From Paenibacillus sp. CAA11 (GTDB taxonomy: Bacteria > Bacillota > Bacilli > Paenibacillales > Paenibacillaceae): a stretch of DNA of 64,000 nucleotides. Positions within the stretch are counted from its first letter, which is position 1. The number at the start of each line of letters is the position of its first letter. The notes below the pieces were generated by a model. The model was not told the DNA's origin. It made no database searches and worked only from the letters and a program-made list of their open reading frames with translations. Where the stretch lies: NCBI RefSeq assembly GCF_003060825.1, contig NZ_CP028922.1:1226501-1290500 (forward strand), given 5' to 3'. Positions 61,997 to 64,000 of this stretch are shown piece after piece. A program made the translations under genes and the position numbers.

Positions 61997-62182
61997 GATG
62001 ATCATCTCCTTTTCAGTATATAATGGGGATCAGTATCCTATTTTACAAGGAGGCAGGAACGTTTACCACCATGAATGCAAAATTACATTTTGTAAAGCAG
62101 AGTGATCTAAAGCTACAATAGCATAAATGCCTTACGGGTAATAGATACATTAGAAGAGAAGGATGATAGGAGTGCAGAACCT

Positions 62183-63613
62183 ATGAATAACCAAGGGAAT
62201 TTATCAAGGCTTCAAGCCTTGCGGGAACATCGGCAATACCCGGAGGAGACCAGCCAGGAGAACACGCGGGCTGCTTATGAACGAGATTATTCACGGCTTA
62301 TCCATTCTCCAACCTTCCGGCGTTTACAGGGCAAGTCCCAAGTGTTCGGCGCAGGCACCGGTGATTATTATCGCACCCGGCTTACACACTCTCTGGAGGT
62401 TGCCCAGATTGCACGGGAAGCTGCACGAAGTCTGCTCCGGGCTTATCCGCAGGTGAAGACAGAGCTTGCGGAGCATCCAGGGCTGATTATCGACCCCGAG
62501 GTTGTTGAATGTGCAGCCATCAGCCATGACTTCGGGCACCCTCCCTTTGGGCATAAGGGAGAGGAAGTGCTTGAAGGAATCTTGGAGAAGCTGATCCAGG
62601 AGAAGGCGGATCAGGCGCTGAGAGGGCGGGAGGTCTCGGCTGCCGAGGTGGTGCAGATTACGGAGGAGATCCGGCGGAAGTATGAGCATTTTGAAGGAAA
62701 TGCGCACAATTTCCGGCTAATGATGTTCCTGGAGAAGCGCGAGAATGTGGACGGCCTTAACCTGTCGGATGCCGTTCTGCTTGGAACGAATAAATATCCT
62801 TATCCCGGTACGGAGAATAAGAAGGGCATGTACCGGCATGAATGGCAGTACATCTCGGAAATTCGGGAGAAGTGGGGGATTCCGGCGAGGAAGAAGACCC
62901 TTGAGGCGCAGCTGATGGATCTCTGTGACGATATCGCTTATTCAGCTCACGACCTGGAGGATGGAATCAAAGCAGGGAAAATCGAGGTACATGAGCACTT
63001 CCTGCAGGATGCTCATATTCAGAGCCTAATTGTGGACAAGGTACAGACACTGGATGATTTTTTCTGGAGAGGCTGGTCTGCAGAGCAAATTCTGGCCAAG
63101 GTGGAAGAGGTACTGAGCGAATTCCTGCGGATATGGAACGAGCGAATGCCCACCTGCGAGCATGATTATTCACGGACAAGACGGGAAGTGAAGGCCTATT
63201 GGGTGAGCCGCTTTGTCGGCAGTCTGGGAGTCATTCCGGACGGTGATTGGCAGAAGGTTACCTTTGTGAAGGAAGGGGAGGAAGATGAGGATACACTGCG
63301 CACGGTGAGTGTGCTGAAAAGCTTTGCTTGGGTCACGATGATCCGCGATTTGCGGGTACAGCGGCTGCAAAAGCGCAGCGCCTGGATGATCCAGCGCTTG
63401 TGGGATGCCTTCGTGGACCCGCAGACCTCCAAGTCTATTATCCCCGGGGACTGGCTCCGCAGGTTTGACCGTGATCAGAAGCGGGAGAACCCAATCTGGA
63501 CTTGGGAGCACATGGTGATTGACTATATCGCCGGGATGACAGATGCCTATGCTGAGAAAATATATAATGAGCTGTACGGGCTCAAGGTAGGCACCATTTA
63601 TGATCTGGATTAG
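62183..63613 (+). CDS. dgt: Deoxyguanosinetriphosphate triphosphohydrolase
   Basis: A 476-residue HD-domain dNTPase that hydrolyses dGTP to deoxyguanosine and triphosphate. The metal site is H69 (RTRLTHSLEVAQ) with the HD pair H115-D116 (ISHDFGHPPFGHKGE) and a later D in LMDLCDDIAYSAHDLEDGI. The length fits the Dgt family. AGGAG precedes the ATG. With the neighbouring thymidine kinase, it relates to deoxynucleotide balance, but the two genes converge and are not an operon. Confidence 0.9.
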   Translation: MNNQGNLSRLQALREHRQYPEETSQENTRAAYERDYSRLIHSPTFRRLQGKSQVFGAGTGDYYRTRLTHSLEVAQIAREAARSLLRAYPQVKTELAEHPGLIIDPEVVECAAISHDFGHPPFGHKGEEVLEGILEKLIQEKADQALRGREVSAAEVVQITEEIRRKYEHFEGNAHNFRLMMFLEKRENVDGLNLSDAVLLGTNKYPYPGTENKKGMYRHEWQYISEIREKWGIPARKKTLEAQLMDLCDDIAYSAHDLEDGIKAGKIEVHEHFLQDAHIQSLIVDKVQTLDDFFWRGWSAEQILAKVEEVLSEFLRIWNERMPTCEHDYSRTRREVKAYWVSRFVGSLGVIPDGDWQKVTFVKEGEEDEDTLRTVSVLKSFAWVTMIRDLRVQRLQKRSAWMIQRLWDAFVDPQTSKSIIPGDWLRRFDRDQKRENPIWTWEHMVIDYIAGMTDAYAEKIYNELYGLKVGTIYDLD

Positions 63614-63630
63614 AAAATAGGAGAAAATTA

Positions 63631-63672
63631 AAAGGCTGCGGGCTTCATCCTATGGATGCTGCCGCAGCCTTT
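63631..63672. terminator. Bidirectional terminator between dgt and tdk
   Basis: AAAGGCTGCGG (63631-63641) pairs with CCGCAGCCTTT (63662-63672), and an inner CATCC/GGATG stem extends it. Confidence 0.8.
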
Positions 63673-63688
63673 GATTATTTGAACCGGC

Positions 63689-64000
63689 TTAGAGGGGAGG
63701 ATGGGCATGGCATTTTCGGCAGACCGGGTAGTAGGATTCGCTGCCCCCGATCTGGATTTGCTCTCCGGTATACACCGGCTTGCCGTCCTTGACGCGCAGG
63801 TTCATTGTCGCTTTACGCGCGCAGAACCAGCAGATCGTCTTCATTTCTTCAATCTTGTCCGCATAGATAAGCATGAGGCGGCTGCCTTCGAACAGATGGT
63901 TCTGGAAATCATTCTTCAGTCCGAAGCCCATCACCGGCACGTCCAGCTCGTCAACAATACGAACCAGTTGCAGGATGCCAGTTTCGTTCATGAATTGGCA
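63689..64000 (-). CDS. tdk: Thymidine kinase, C-terminal part (partial)
   Basis: The 103 codons in the window continue past base 64000, which reads CQFMNETG, fitting the conserved DE-C/A-QF Walker B region of thymidine kinase. After it come [20 protein letters not shown] (nucleotide/lasso region) and two zinc-ligand pairs, CWFC and CRKCH. The enzyme phosphorylates thymidine and deoxyuridine. The N-terminal P-loop is outside the window. Confidence 0.88.
   Translation of the reverse strand, partial: CQFMNETGILQLVRIVDELDVPVMGFGLKNDFQNHLFEGSRLMLIYADKIEEMKTICWFCARKATMNLRVKDGKPVYTGEQIQIGGSESYYPVCRKCHAHPPL

Noticed and set aside
62071-62121. A 16-codon frame starting at an ATG downstream of AAGGAGG
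   Set aside because: The spacing to the ribosome-binding site is about 17 nt and the peptide has no recognisable character.

Overview
The window looks like the chromosome of a Paenibacillus-type member of the Bacillales. The operators read from it are all of Bacillales kind: a LicT/BglG-type RNA antiterminator, a CtsR box, three perfect 7-1-7 Fur boxes, a SigD-type promoter and a DeoR/CcpA-type deoC promoter. Gene orders such as deoR-deoC-cdd-nupC-pdp and btr-feuABC-like point the same way. The genus is an inference from the overall gene families and was not tested by a search. No tRNA, rRNA, CRISPR array, phage or insertion sequence was seen.

Layout. 1-2870: the end of an acetyltransferase gene, a secreted MORN-repeat protein, and a 6-phospho-beta-glucosidase behind a RAT antiterminator. 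2948-9484: a one-strand array of seven small accessory proteins (SUKH, ankyrin/DUF4274, DUF4272-like and unrecognised ones) that resembles an immunity-protein array. 9572-12655 (minus): a small membrane protein and an ABC-2 exporter. 13378-18130: a secreted cysteine-rich protein, a PrsA-like foldase and an anchored protein, divergent from an Agr-like LytTR/histidine-kinase pair with a LytTR-type direct repeat between them. 18163-25933: a serine hydrolase, a Gan-like sugar ABC transporter with GH42 beta-galactosidase, and an AraC regulator. 26037-28816: a tautomerase-CMD fusion facing a LysR regulator, then hsp20 with a CtsR box. 29026-33818: deoxyribonucleoside catabolism. 34000-38046: an RsbQ-like hydrolase coupled to a PAS-GGDEF protein, then SUKH-HEAT and an unknown protein. 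38180-44749: bacillibactin-type iron uptake (esterase, Btr-like regulator, binding protein, two permeases). 45095-46969: a nitroreductase-like protein and its divergent TetR. 47042-53943: an MCP with SigD promoter, a TPR protein, a J-domain/DUF1266 pair, a stalk-domain protein and a small protein. 54246-57296: a second Fur-box siderophore cassette. 57609-64000: acetoin reductase, a rhodanese-type sulfurtransferase with a decayed relic, a beta-propeller-like exported protein, dGTPase and a partial thymidine kinase.

The most notable points are the RsbQ/PAS-GGDEF pair, the Agr-like system with its divergent exported protein and foldase, the immunity-like array, a dispersed palindromic repeat (two copies, about 46 kb apart), and a sulfurtransferase relic whose deletion joint lies on a 7-bp direct repeat. 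Many starts given here are internal to the longest open frame; they were chosen from Shine-Dalgarno spacing, signal peptides or promoter position.
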